Notes: a model not told the origin generated them from the sequence alone. Positions 56,310-64,000 are shown, counted from the stretch's first letter. The stretch is 64,000 bases of DNA from Pseudomonas sp. B21-015 (GCF_024749285.1 NZ_CP087196.1:3596001-3660000); one strand, 5' to 3'. A program made the numbers and translations.

Positions 56310-57503
56310 ATGCCCGCAGATGACGATTCGCTGCCCGGTTCTGAAATTCTCTTCGACGAAGCTGAATGTGGCTTGCTGCTTACCGCAGAAAATGGCCAGA
56401 TCGCACAGGTCAACCTCACCTTCTGCCGCTGGATTGGCTACCGCAGGCAGGAGCTGCTCGGTCGTCACATCCAAGACCTGATGAGCCCTGAAGGGAGGAC
56501 GTTTCATCGGACGTACTGGGCGCCCCTTATGCAAATCCAGGGCGTGATCGCTGACGTCAAATTCGATCTCGTTCACTACAACGGACATTCAATTGCGATG
56601 ATGCTCAGCGCCATCCGTTGTGAGAGTTCTGCTGGCATATTTCATGAAATGACGCTGTTCAAAGCCGTAGATCGGCAAAGGTACGAGCGCGAGCTGCTCA
56701 ATGCCCGAATGCTCGCCGAAAGACATTTGGCAAAACACCTCAAGGATCAACGGGTAATGGATATTACCCAAGACAAGCTGCGCATCACTTACGCCGCGGC
56801 GGAAGACAGGGCCCTGTTCGCCGAGCAGCTTATCGGGATTGTCAGTCACGACCTGCGCAACCCCTTGTCGGCGATAAAAATGGCCACGGAACTGCTGGGC
56901 CGCAGGGAGATGGACACTAAACAGGCACAAATACTTGGCCACATCACCCACTCGGCAGAGCGCGCACAGCGTCTGGTGGCTGACCTGTTGGATTTCACCT
57001 TGACGCAGGTCGGGCGAGGTATCGCGGTCCTGCCCAAACCCGTCGATCTACACGAACTGGTGGCCGACTGCCTGGACGAATTGAGCCTGGCGTTCCCCGG
57101 GCATGAGTTGACCCACCTGCGTGATGGGCAAGGTGACTTTACCGCCGACAGTGATCGGCTCTATCAACTCATCGGCAACCTGGTCGCCAATGCAGTCGCC
57201 TACGGTGCTGCCGATAGCGGAGTCACCGTCTCTTCGTGCATCGAAGATCGAGCAGTCATTATTACAGTGCACAACATTGGCACCCCCATACCGCCGGAGT
57301 TGCTCAAGGACCTGTTCGAACCGATGATCCGTGGCAGTCATGACAATGCTGAACTTAGAAGCGTCGGGCTGGGCCTGTTCATTGTTCGTGAGATCGCAAG
57401 GGCGCACGACGGCGACGTGGCTGTAACGTCTTCTCTAACGAGCGGAACGACATTCACTGCCACCTTTCCTCGCACCGTAAAAACCAACGAAGATCCCCTG
57501 TAG
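56310..57503 (+). CDS. PAS-domain sensor histidine kinase
   Basis: A 397-residue cytosolic kinase without membrane helices. The PAS domain is at about 8-115 (GLLLTAENGQIAQVNLTFCR, GRHIQDLMSPEGR) and a coiled linker at about 120-165. HisKA has phosphorylatable His180 (IVSHDLRNPLSA). HATPase_c has an N box (QLIGNLVANAVAYG) and G2 (VGLGLFIVREI). The PAS type resembles those near phytochrome-like and diguanylate sensors. No response regulator gene is adjacent, so it is an orphan here. It has no clear ribosome site, so the start is less sure. Confidence 0.88.
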   Translation: MPADDDSLPGSEILFDEAECGLLLTAENGQIAQVNLTFCRWIGYRRQELLGRHIQDLMSPEGRTFHRTYWAPLMQIQGVIADVKFDLVHYNGHSIAMMLSAIRCESSAGIFHEMTLFKAVDRQRYERELLNARMLAERHLAKHLKDQRVMDITQDKLRITYAAAEDRALFAEQLIGIVSHDLRNPLSAIKMATELLGRREMDTKQAQILGHITHSAERAQRLVADLLDFTLTQVGRGIAVLPKPVDLHELVADCLDELSLAFPGHELTHLRDGQGDFTADSDRLYQLIGNLVANAVAYGAADSGVTVSSCIEDRAVIITVHNIGTPIPPELLKDLFEPMIRGSHDNAELRSVGLGLFIVREIARAHDGDVAVTSSLTSGTTFTATFPRTVKTNEDPL

Positions 57504-57572
57504 GCGCTGCCGAAGGCTGCGATCTTTTAAACCGCCGAAGATCAAAAGATCGCAGCTTTCGGCAGCGCCTAC
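57501..57572. repeat. Long inverted repeat (TAGGCGCTGCCGAAGGCTGC type)
   Basis: TAGGCGCTGCCGAAGGCTGC plus GATCTTTT at the left, with the inverse AAAAGATCGC and AGCTTTCGGCAGCGCCTA at the right. It overlaps the histidine kinase stop codon. A related left half occurs again at 57931-57957. Confidence 0.85.
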
Positions 57573-57720
57573 GGTCGTTGCAAGACTGTCGCGATGCGCC
57601 TTGTGGCGGGCCTATACTTTAAAAGTCGGCACATTCGATGCGACTCGATGTATGGGGTGGCGCGTCGAGTGATCGTTCACGCAGGCCACGGCCTGCCTTC
57701 GTCGTAGGGAGGAGAAGATC

Positions 57721-57933
57721 ATGGCGCGTAAATACATCGACTGCCGCGAGTTTCCAAGCGATTCCAAATGCTCGGTCGCCCTGTCCGCAGACTCTGAAAA
57801 TGAACTGCTCGAGGCCGCTGCACAGCATGCGGTCAGTGTTCACAAGCACACCGACTCACCGCAACTGCGTGCTCAACTGAAAACGATGTTTCACGACGGT
57901 ACACCCCCTGTTGAAGCACCACGTCCCGCGTAG
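57721..57933 (+). CDS. DUF1059-like small protein
   Basis: A 70-residue cytosolic protein: RKYIDCREFPSDSKCSVALS with two cysteines, then a helix ENELLEAAAQHAVSVHKH and a C-terminal part resembling DUF1059. An AGGGAGGAGAAG ribosome site precedes the ATG, implying strong translation. Function unknown. Confidence 0.8.
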   Translation: MARKYIDCREFPSDSKCSVALSADSENELLEAAAQHAVSVHKHTDSPQLRAQLKTMFHDGTPPVEAPRPA

Positions 57934-57957
57934 GAGCTGCCGAAGGCTGCGATCCTT
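57931..57957. repeat. Half repeat, related to 57501-57572
   Basis: CGTAGGAGCTGCCGAAGGCT and GCGATCC: one arm only, at the stop of the DUF1059-like gene. Its partner is missing. Confidence 0.6.
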
Positions 57958-57994
57958 TGATGTTGATCTTCAGCGGTATGGGTGAACATAAAAA

Positions 57995-58043
57995 GGGACA
58001 GACCACGACTTAAGGCAAATGCCGAACAATCGTGGTGTGTCCC
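57995..58043. repeat. Inverted repeat GGGACAGACCACGA / TCGTGGTGTGTCCC
   Basis: 14-bp arms with one mismatch (57995-58008 and 58030-58043) enclosing 21 bp. The GGGACAGACCACG style is like sequences seen at the ends of small mobile elements. No ORF lies inside. Nothing else is evident in the 275-bp gap apart from the next gene's ribosome site. Confidence 0.6.
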
Positions 58044-58208
58044 GTGCGTCCCCCACTCTGGGCCAAAAGAGGCCGGTGGTCGTTGCATTTCCCGTGTCGC
58101 CGGCCTTTGGCTAAGCTGAATACATCGGGACGAACTGAAACCTGAGGGATAGCGGCCATCAGCGGATCTGGATTGGCATCAAGACGGTAACCCCCAAAGG
58201 AGACGACC

Positions 58209-58499
58209 ATGTATGCGGTTATAAGAACCTACCTGGGTGCTGGAGCAAAGCAGCTTTTCGAGCTTTTGGAAGAGCGCAACGCCGACGTCGAAGCGACCCT
58301 GCGCACAGTGCCTGGCCTCGTAAGCTACACACTGCTGAATACGGGGGATGGCGGTACGTCGGTGACTGTTTGCACGGACAAGGCCGGCAGCGATGCGAGC
58401 TTGAAAGTCGCGCGCGACTGGATTCAGAAAAACGCCTCGAATATCCACGCCAACCCGCCGATCGTGACGGAAGGCCCGGTTATTGTGCAGATCAAATAG
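58209..58499 (+). CDS. Small conserved hypothetical protein, possible ABM-like fold
   Basis: A 96-residue protein (YAVIRTYLGAGAKQLFELLE, LRTVPGLVSYTLLNTGDGGT, VTVCTDKAGSDASLKVARDW) with the strand-helix-strand pattern of dimeric alpha/beta-barrel (antibiotic biosynthesis monooxygenase-like) proteins. This is a fold guess only. AAAGGAG lies 7-8 nt before the ATG. It is monocistronic. Confidence 0.75.
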   Translation: MYAVIRTYLGAGAKQLFELLEERNADVEATLRTVPGLVSYTLLNTGDGGTSVTVCTDKAGSDASLKVARDWIQKNASNIHANPPIVTEGPVIVQIK

Positions 58500-58634
58500 T
58501 GCGCCCTTGCGATTGATCTCACCGTTTTTATGCCTGACACAACCTCAATGACGAAGGAAATTCCCTGTAGGGGCTGCCAGTTTGTGTGCCTTGGTTGTGC
58601 CAGTCAGGAACCTGTGGGCGCGGGCTAACTGACT

Positions 58635-58676
58635 GGCATTGGCATTGGCATTGGCATTGGCATTGGCATTGGCATT
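58635..58676 (+). repeat. Seven-copy GGCATT hexamer repeat
   Basis: Seven exact GGCATT units (42 bp) in the 282-bp gap before the LysE-type exporter gene, ending 105 bp upstream of its ATG. Just before it (58566-58628) lies scrambled REP-like sequence (TGTAGGGGCTGCCAG, CCTGTGGGCGCGGG). Confidence 0.93.
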
Positions 58677-58781
58677 AACCAACCTGGCACAAGTGTACGG
58701 CGATTTGCATCCACTGCTGTATGGGCCAAGCCACTCGTCACTCATGATAAAAATAGGGCTCTGGTTACTGGAGCCCCGTTC

Positions 58782-59402
58782 ATGGACCTCGCCACCCTCA
58801 CCCTGTTTCTCCCGGCCTGCTTCGCTCTGAACATGGCCCCCGGCCCGAACAATCTGCTGTCGGTCAGCAACGCCACCCGTTACGGTTATCGTCGCGCCTG
58901 TGTGGCCGGTGTCGGTCGCTTGCTGGCGTTTGCCGGAATGATCGGCCTGGCCGCCGCCGGGTTGTCGGTAGTGCTGCAAACCTCGGAATGGCTGTTCTAT
59001 GCGATCAAGATCGTCGGCGCCGCTTACTTGTTGTACCTGGCTTGGCAACTGTGGCGCGCCAATCCCGAGGCCGAGCAGCACATCACCGGCAAGTCTTTGG
59101 GAGTCCTGGCCCTGGCGCGGCAGGAGTTTCTGGTGGCGGCGGGTAATCCCAAGGCTATTTTGCTGTTCACCGCATTCCTGCCGCAGTTCGTCGACCCGAC
59201 TCGACCGATTGCCGCGCAATTCGTCGTGCTCGGTGCGTTATTCCTGCTGCTGGAATGGATCGCCATCAGCGCCTATGCCTGCATGGGCCTGCACATGCGC
59301 CGCTGGTTCGCCGAACCACGGGGCAAGCGGATTTTCAATCGCTGCTGCGCGGGGTTGTTGTCGGCGGCGGCATCAGTGTTATTGATGGCACGACGGGCCT
59401 GA
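58782..59402 (+). CDS. LysE/RhtB-family amino acid exporter
   Basis: A 206-residue membrane protein with six helices. The N-terminal signature is LNMAPGPNNLLSVSNATRYG, RhtB-like, and the central motif is AAGNPKAILLFTAFLPQFVD. It probably exports homoserine, threonine or similar. It is not the same subtype as the exporter at 55509. The hexamer repeat upstream could influence its promoter. The Ada gene starts 107 bp downstream on the same strand. Confidence 0.9.
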   Translation: MDLATLTLFLPACFALNMAPGPNNLLSVSNATRYGYRRACVAGVGRLLAFAGMIGLAAAGLSVVLQTSEWLFYAIKIVGAAYLLYLAWQLWRANPEAEQHITGKSLGVLALARQEFLVAAGNPKAILLFTAFLPQFVDPTRPIAAQFVVLGALFLLLEWIAISAYACMGLHMRRWFAEPRGKRIFNRCCAGLLSAAASVLLMARRA

Positions 59403-59509
59403 TCTTTCGGACCTGCACAATCGATGTAGGGTTCTCTATCGATTTCCAGTACGAATTCTCTGTCGATTTTCCGGTGGAGGCGCCAAGCGACGCGGCTTAT
59501 GCTCAACCC

Positions 59510-60592
59510 ATGAACCTACAAAACGCTGTGCTTCCGCCCCACGCCGAGATGGTTCGCGCCATGCTCGAACGCGACACCGCCTACGAGGGGGTGTTCTTTA
59601 CCGCGGTCAAAACCACCGGCATCTTCTGCCGCCCCAGTTGCACGGCGCGCAAACCGAAGCCGGAAAACGTCGAGTTCTTCGCCCATGCCGATGAGGCGAT
59701 GTCGGCGGGTTATCGGGCCTGCCTGCGGTGCAAGCCGCTGGACGCCGCAGCCATCGCGCCGGACTGGGTGCAGCGACTGCTCACATCCGTGGACGCCGAT
59801 CCCGACCTGCGCTGGACCGATGCCCAGTTGCTCGCCGAAGGCATCGAGCCGCTGAAACTGCGTCGCTGGTTCAAGCAGCATTTCGGCATGACCTTTCACG
59901 CCTGGCTGCGCAGCCGACGCCTTGGCATCGCCCTCGGTGGCATCAAACAGGGCGAATCCATCGACAATGCGGCGTTCGACTCCGGCTACGAATCCCTGAG
60001 CGGCTTTCGCGATGCGTTTCAAAAGTCGTTCCATATCACGCCCGGCCGCGCCGCCCACAGCGAGCCACTGCTGTTCACCCGGCTGACCACACCGCTGGGG
60101 CCGATGATCGCCATGGCCGAACAGCGTGGGCTGGTGCTGCTGGAGTTTCTCGATCGACCGGCATTGACCAGGGAAATCGAAGAACTGCAGAACCGTTACG
60201 GCTACGCCGTGGCACCCGGTCACAACGGGCATTTGCAGCAGATCGAAGAAGAACTCGCGCAATATTTCGCCGGCAAACGGAGCGAGTTCAACGTGCCACT
60301 GCACCTGCCCGGCAGCGTTTTCGCCAAACAGGTATGGGCCGAACTGATGAAAATCCCCTACGGCCAAACCAGCACTTATGGTGCCATCGCAGCACATCTG
60401 GGCAAACCCGGCGCCAGTCGCGCCGTGGGCATGGCCAACGGACAAAACCGTCTGGCGATTGTGCTGCCCTGTCATCGGGTGATCGGCGCAGACGGTTCGT
60501 TGACCGGCTATGGTGGTGGGCAACCGCGCAAGGCCTTTCTACTCAGACTGGAAAGCGCCGCGGTGCAAATCACCCAACAACTCGCATTCTGA
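59510..60592 (+). CDS. ada: Bifunctional Ada: alkyl-DNA methyltransferase and transcription activator
   Basis: A 360-residue protein with all Ada parts. The N-terminal zinc domain has Cys40, Cys44, Cys71 and Cys74 (FCRPSC, CLRC), where a Cys takes methyl groups from phosphotriesters. An AraC-type HTH follows at about 90-180 (RRWFKQHFGMTFHAWLRSRR). The O6-methylguanine methyltransferase domain has the acceptor Cys321 in PCHRV. Methylation turns it into an activator of the adaptive response, here probably of the two genes downstream. I chose the ATG at 59510 since MNLQNAVLPP fits and upstream residues do not. Confidence 0.94.
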   Translation: MNLQNAVLPPHAEMVRAMLERDTAYEGVFFTAVKTTGIFCRPSCTARKPKPENVEFFAHADEAMSAGYRACLRCKPLDAAAIAPDWVQRLLTSVDADPDLRWTDAQLLAEGIEPLKLRRWFKQHFGMTFHAWLRSRRLGIALGGIKQGESIDNAAFDSGYESLSGFRDAFQKSFHITPGRAAHSEPLLFTRLTTPLGPMIAMAEQRGLVLLEFLDRPALTREIEELQNRYGYAVAPGHNGHLQQIEEELAQYFAGKRSEFNVPLHLPGSVFAKQVWAELMKIPYGQTSTYGAIAAHLGKPGASRAVGMANGQNRLAIVLPCHRVIGADGSLTGYGGGQPRKAFLLRLESAAVQITQQLAF

Positions 60593-60638
60593 TCACTCCA
60601 CCGTTTATTCAATAACAAGTCATAAGGAAGGACATTCG

Positions 60639-61451
60639 ATGGACACACTCGACACTCAATTCCATCAACTGCACCAGAGCGGCCTGCTGATTCTGACCAA
60701 CGTCGCCGACGCCACCGGAGCGCGACTGGTGGAACAGCTGGGCAGCAAAGCCGTCGCCACCAGCAGTGCGGCGGTGGCCTGGGCTCACGGTTATCCGGAT
60801 GGCAACACCTTGCCGCTGGAACGGCTGGTTTCCACTGTCGAGTCCATCGCCCGGGTCATCAGCGTGCCGTTTAGCGTGGACATCGAGGCGGGTTACTCCG
60901 ATGACCTGGGGCGAGTGGCGGAGGTGATCGACGCCGTCATCGCCGCCGGTGCCGTGGGGATCAATATCGAGGACGGTGCTGCCCCGCCCGAGCTGCTGGC
61001 CCGCAAAATCGAAATCGCGCGCCAGGTCGCCAATCGCCGGGACGTGAAGCTGTTCATCAACGCCCGCACTGACGTGTACCTCAAGGGCCTGGTGCCGGCC
61101 GAAGATCGCGTGGCAGAGACGCTCAAGCGGGCCGCGTTGTATCAGGCGGCCGGTGCCGACGGGTTGTTCGCCGCTGGCGTCACGGCGGCGTACGAGATCG
61201 ACGCCCTGTGCCAGGGCACCACGCTGCCGGTGAACGTGCTTGGCTTCCCGGGCCTGCCTTCGCCTGAAGAACTGCAAGCTCTCGGCGTGCGCCGTTTGAG
61301 CGCAGGCTCAAGCATCGCCGAATTCCTCTACGGCGCCATGGCAGGCCTGGCCAAAAGCTTTCTGCAAACCGGCACGCTCGACAGCAGCCACCTCAAGGCG
61401 TTCACCTATGGTCAAGTGAACGCCCTGCTGGCCCCGACCGGGAAAGTTTGA
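60639..61451 (+). CDS. Isocitrate lyase / PEP mutase family protein
   Basis: A 270-residue TIM-barrel enzyme of the ICL/PEPM superfamily (SVDIEAGYSDDLGRVAEVID, GINIEDGAAPPELL, LFINARTDVYL). The isocitrate-lyase KKCGH signature is absent, so it is closer to PEP mutase, oxaloacetate decarboxylase or 2-methylisocitrate-lyase-like members. AAGGAAGGA gives a strong ribosome site 46 bp after ada. Its place between ada and an AlkA-like gene suggests it is part of the alkylation response, with an unknown reaction. Confidence 0.87.
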   Translation: MDTLDTQFHQLHQSGLLILTNVADATGARLVEQLGSKAVATSSAAVAWAHGYPDGNTLPLERLVSTVESIARVISVPFSVDIEAGYSDDLGRVAEVIDAVIAAGAVGINIEDGAAPPELLARKIEIARQVANRRDVKLFINARTDVYLKGLVPAEDRVAETLKRAALYQAAGADGLFAAGVTAAYEIDALCQGTTLPVNVLGFPGLPSPEELQALGVRRLSAGSSIAEFLYGAMAGLAKSFLQTGTLDSSHLKAFTYGQVNALLAPTGKV

Positions 61452-61525
61452 CCGCAAGCAATGGAGTGCGACGCCGCGGGGGGGCGACTAATCTTCCCGC
61501 AGTCACCCGCCCCTCAGGATGCTCC

Positions 61526-62143
61526 ATGCCCGACACCTATCAACTGGCCAGCGAATTCCTCTCGGCCCTCGATGCCGACTGGCAACGCCACATCAGCGCC
61601 ATCGGCCCCTGCCTGCATCAGCCCCATGCGGCTCGGGATCCTTATGAGTCGCTGGTGCGGGCGATTGCCTATCAGCAACTGCATGCAAAGGCCGGTGATG
61701 CGATTGTCGGCCGGCTGCTGGCGTTGTTTCCCCAGAGTACCTTCCCAAGACCCGAGCAAATTCTGGCGACCGACTTCGAACAGATGCGTGGTTGCGGCTT
61801 TTCCGCCAGCAAGATCGCGACCATTCAAGGCATCGCTCAGGCGGCTCTGGACGGGGTGGTGCCGGATTACGCCACGGCGCTGGCCATGGACGATGAAGCG
61901 TTGATCGAGCGCTTGATGACCTTGCGCGGGGTAGGTCGCTGGACGGTGGAAATGCTGCTGATTTACAGCCTGGAGCGGCCGGACATTTTACCCGCCGACG
62001 ACTTTGGGGTGCGTGAGGGTTATCGGCGGTTGAAAGGGCTGGAGGTACAGCCGACGCGTAAGCAGATGATTGAAATCGGGCTGGCGTGGCGCCCTTATCG
62101 GACCGTGGCGGCGTGGTACTTGTGGCGGGTGCCCAGCCGGTAG
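61526..62143 (+). CDS. DNA-3-methyladenine glycosylase II (AlkA-like HhH-GPD)
   Basis: A 205-residue base-excision enzyme with the helix-hairpin-helix LRGVGRWT (133-140) and the catalytic Asp of the GPD loop (ILPADDFGV, Asp158 or Asp159). It lacks the N-terminal domain of E. coli AlkA and so resembles the short AlkA/Mag1 type. It removes alkylated purines. It is 74 bp after the ICL-family gene on the same strand; start chosen at 61526. Confidence 0.9.
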   Translation: MPDTYQLASEFLSALDADWQRHISAIGPCLHQPHAARDPYESLVRAIAYQQLHAKAGDAIVGRLLALFPQSTFPRPEQILATDFEQMRGCGFSASKIATIQGIAQAALDGVVPDYATALAMDDEALIERLMTLRGVGRWTVEMLLIYSLERPDILPADDFGVREGYRRLKGLEVQPTRKQMIEIGLAWRPYRTVAAWYLWRVPSR

Positions 62144-62159
62144 GCCGCGTTATCGTTTT

Positions 62160-62250
62160 TCGCGAGCAGGCTCGCTCCCACAGGGAATTTTCTGTGCACA
62201 CATTATGTGTGAACACTGAAGATCAAATGTGGGAGCGAGCCTGCTCGCGA
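62160..62250. repeat. REPIN (GGGAGCGAGCCTGCTCGC type)
   Basis: TCGCGAGCAGGCTCGCTCCC at the left and GGGAGCGAGCCTGCTCGCGA at the right. An extra small palindrome (CACACATTATGTGTG) lies in the middle. Confidence 0.9.
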
Positions 62251-62323
62251 AGGCGCCAGACCAGCCACCATACATTCAACTGTCCAGAAACGCTTACCAT
62301 CCCAAGCCCAATCGGAGGTCCCC

Positions 62324-62812
62324 ATGCAGCTCGAAGGCTCCTGCCATTGCGGCGCGGTGTCGTTCAGCCTGACCAGCGCCCACCCCTACCCTTATCAGCG
62401 TTGCTACTGCTCGATCTGTCGCAAGACCCAGGGCGGTGGCGGTTATGCGATCAACCTGGGGGGAGATGCCCAGAGCCTCAAAGTGCGCGGTCGCAAGCAC
62501 ATCGCGATTTACCATGCGCGGCTCAAGGACGAAGGCGATAAACGCGCCCGCCACAGCACCGCCGAGCGGCATTTCTGTTCCCTTTGCGGCTCGGGTTTAT
62601 GGCTGTTCAGCCCTGAATGGCCGGAGCTGATTCACCCGTTTGCCTCGGCCATCGACACTCCCTTGCCGGTGCCGCCGGAGCACACCCATCTGATGCTCGG
62701 CTCCAAGGCGCCGTGGGTGGAAGTCGAGGCGCATCCGGGCGACCAGCAATTCGACGTCTATCCGGAAGAGTCCATCGCCCAATGGCATGAGCGCCTGGGG
62801 TTGAGTCGTTAG
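62324..62812 (+). CDS. GFA-family (glutathione-dependent formaldehyde-activating enzyme-like) protein
   Basis: A 162-residue protein with the GFA zinc-cysteine pattern: SCHCGAV at residues 6-12, CYCSICRKTQ and CSLCGSGLW. Family members bind two zinc ions, and some react glutathione with formaldehyde. Following the alkylation-repair group, a role in handling formaldehyde from demethylation is conceivable but unproven. A REPIN separates it from the glycosylase gene, so it may be independent. Confidence 0.87.
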   Translation: MQLEGSCHCGAVSFSLTSAHPYPYQRCYCSICRKTQGGGGYAINLGGDAQSLKVRGRKHIAIYHARLKDEGDKRARHSTAERHFCSLCGSGLWLFSPEWPELIHPFASAIDTPLPVPPEHTHLMLGSKAPWVEVEAHPGDQQFDVYPEESIAQWHERLGLSR

Positions 62813-62841
62813 GCCGTTTTGCAGGTGGCGTACCCCCAATC

Positions 62842-63450
62842 TCACGCCGCTACCGGCACACCGCTGTGAAAGCGAAACTCCACATCCGGCGACTCGATCA
62901 ACGCCTGCTCGGCGTCACGAACCTTGTCGATCACCTGGGCGATGTCCTTGGCGTCACCGTACTGATAGGCCAGTTTCAGGTAACCCTGGAAATGCCGCGC
63001 TTCGCTTTTCAGCAGACCGAAATAGAACTTGCCCAGCTCTTCATCCAAATGCGGCACCAGCGCCTCGAAACGCTCGCAGCTACGGGCCTCGATGAAGGCG
63101 CCGACCACCAGCGTGTCCACCAGTTTCACCGGTTCGTGGCTGCGCACCACTTTGCGCAGGCCCGAGGCGTAACGCCCGGCGGACAACTGACGCAGCTCGA
63201 TCTTGCGCTTTTTCATCAGGCGCATGACCTGTTCATGGTGCACCAACTCTTCCCGGGCCAGACGCGACATCAGGTTGATCAGGTCGACGTGGGAGTGGTA
63301 CTTGGCAATCAGGCTCAACGCCGTGCTGGCCGCCTTGAATTCGCAGTTTTTGTGGTCGATCAGCAGGGTTTCCTGATCCGCCAGCGCAGCCTGGACCCAG
63401 CCATCGGGCGTGCGGCAGCCGAGGAACTCGTGAATTTCGGGAAGGATCAT
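62842..63450 (-). CDS. miaE: tRNA 2-methylthio-N6-isopentenyladenosine (ms2i6A) hydroxylase
   Basis: A 202-residue diiron oxygenase hydroxylating the modified A37 of tRNA. The ferritin-like four-helix core holds the iron ligands in REELVHHEQVM, EARSCERF and SEARHFQGYL. It is the shorter pseudomonad form. I chose the ATG at 63450 (MILPEIHEFL) over 63474. Monocistronic, divergent from the universal stress gene. Confidence 0.9.
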   Translation of the reverse strand: MILPEIHEFLGCRTPDGWVQAALADQETLLIDHKNCEFKAASTALSLIAKYHSHVDLINLMSRLAREELVHHEQVMRLMKKRKIELRQLSAGRYASGLRKVVRSHEPVKLVDTLVVGAFIEARSCERFEALVPHLDEELGKFYFGLLKSEARHFQGYLKLAYQYGDAKDIAQVIDKVRDAEQALIESPDVEFRFHSGVPVAA

Positions 63451-63609
63451 GGGGCTCACGGATAAAAGGTTCAAAACGAAGGGCGCCGATTATACCGGCC
63501 TGCCGACAGACCACCAGCCGCGACCGTTGATGTGCATCAAGTCGCGAATGCCCGACCAGCAACTATAGTTGTCCAACGCAGTGATTTTACCTTCCTGGAG
63601 ATCCCGATC

Positions 63610-64000
63610 ATGCAAGCCATTCGCAGCATCCTGGTGGTCATTGAACCCGAACACTCGGAAAGCCTGGCGCTCAAACGGGCCAAATTGATCGCTGGCGTGA
63701 CCCAGGCTCATCTGCACCTGCTGGTCTGCGATAAAAAGCACGACCATAGCGCGATGCTCAGCGTGCTCAAGGCCGCCCTGCTGGAAGACGGTTACAACGT
63801 CACCACCGAACAAGCCTGGAACGAAAGCCTGCACGACACCATTATCGATGTGCAGCAGGCCGAAGGTTGCGGGCTGGTGGTCAAGCAACATTTCCCCGAC
63901 AGCCCGCTGAAAAAGGCCCTGCTGACCCCGGCGGACTGGAAACTGCTGCGCTACTGCCCGACTCCGGTGCTGCTGGTGAAAAACGCCAGACCCTGGACCG
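63610..64000 (+). CDS. Universal stress protein family, cut by window end
   Basis: The first 130 residues of a UspA-fold protein (IRSILVVIEPEHSESLALKR, LHLLVCDKK, RYCPTPVLLVKNA). The visible part equals one Usp domain; UspE-like proteins have two, so a second may follow beyond 64000. GGAG lies about 10 nt before the ATG. The ATP-binding G-x2-G-x9-G-S/T motif is not seen in this half, consistent with the first domain of a tandem Usp. Confidence 0.85.
   Translation, partial: MQAIRSILVVIEPEHSESLALKRAKLIAGVTQAHLHLLVCDKKHDHSAMLSVLKAALLEDGYNVTTEQAWNESLHDTIIDVQQAEGCGLVVKQHFPDSPLKKALLTPADWKLLRYCPTPVLLVKNARPWT

Noticed and set aside
58545..59219. 224-codon minus-strand frame containing an Asn-Ala repeat from the hexamer array
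   Set aside because: The repeat peptide is a by-product of GGCATT slippage units, and the frame runs antisense to the exporter gene.

Overview
The window looks like chromosomal DNA of a fluorescent-group Pseudomonas. The GC content is high. Typical Pseudomonas REP/REPIN repeats (core GGGAGCGGGCTTGCCCGC and relatives) sit in many intergenic gaps. Two long stretches match the P. aeruginosa gene order as I remember it: nadK-phosphatase-rhomboid-DUF1315-DUF2797-pepN, and ldcA-dnaQ-rnhA-methyltransferase-gloB-mltD-nppA1A2BCD-fabI. It is mostly core genome. No tRNA, rRNA, CRISPR array or prophage was seen. All assignments come from reading motifs and gene order; no database search was run.

Layout. 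1-4.1 kb: the 3' part of sbcC and a coupled GST gene. 4.1-5.3 kb: four small exported or membrane peptides. 5.4-6.9 kb: a predicted periplasmic lactonase and a DUF5629 protein. 7.0-14.0 kb: a sugar-acid catabolic cluster. An IlvD/Edd aldonate dehydratase diverges from an MFS transporter, an FAH-fold AraD1 protein and a 2-oxoglutarate-semialdehyde dehydrogenase, with a FadR-type GntR regulator alongside. Together they would convert a pentonate to 2-oxoglutarate. 14.2-17.6 kb: an RND (MMPL) exporter and a YCF48-like beta-propeller protein. 17.9-19.9 kb: an intact-looking IS3-family element, a G-rich heptamer repeat, and a large imperfect palindrome. 20.0-26.5 kb: the compact nadK-to-pepN operon. 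26.6-30.3 kb: DUF1853, FMN reductase, a small conserved gene, a LysR regulator and a GNAT acetyltransferase.

30.2-46 kb: lysine decarboxylase, DNA polymerase III epsilon, RNase HI, a SAM methyltransferase, glyoxalase II, MltD, a five-gene peptide/nucleoside-peptide ABC importer with two binding proteins, and enoyl-ACP reductase FabI. 46-49 kb: a LysR regulator divergent from a VOC protein coupled to a decayed amidase gene, then a GGDEF protein. 49-53.7 kb: an isoquinoline 1-oxidoreductase-type molybdenum enzyme (cytochrome c, Mo subunit, 2Fe-2S subunit) and NnrS. 53.9-59.4 kb: a VOC protein, an AraC regulator, two LysE exporters, a PAS histidine kinase and two small proteins. 59.5-62.8 kb: an alkylation-repair group (Ada, an ICL/PEP-mutase family enzyme, an AlkA-like glycosylase) followed by a GFA protein. 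62.8-64 kb: miaE and a truncated universal stress protein gene.

The items most worth a second look are: two exact TNGTNNNACNA operators in the aldonate promoter region; the palindrome whose two arms carry hairpins with compensatory base changes; three AGTC-N5-GACT dyads between nnrS and a VOC gene; the Ada-ICL-AlkA grouping; a 44-nt identical tract shared by the two ABC binding-protein genes; and a seven-copy hexamer repeat ahead of a LysE exporter gene. I found no clear candidate for a wholly new multi-gene system.
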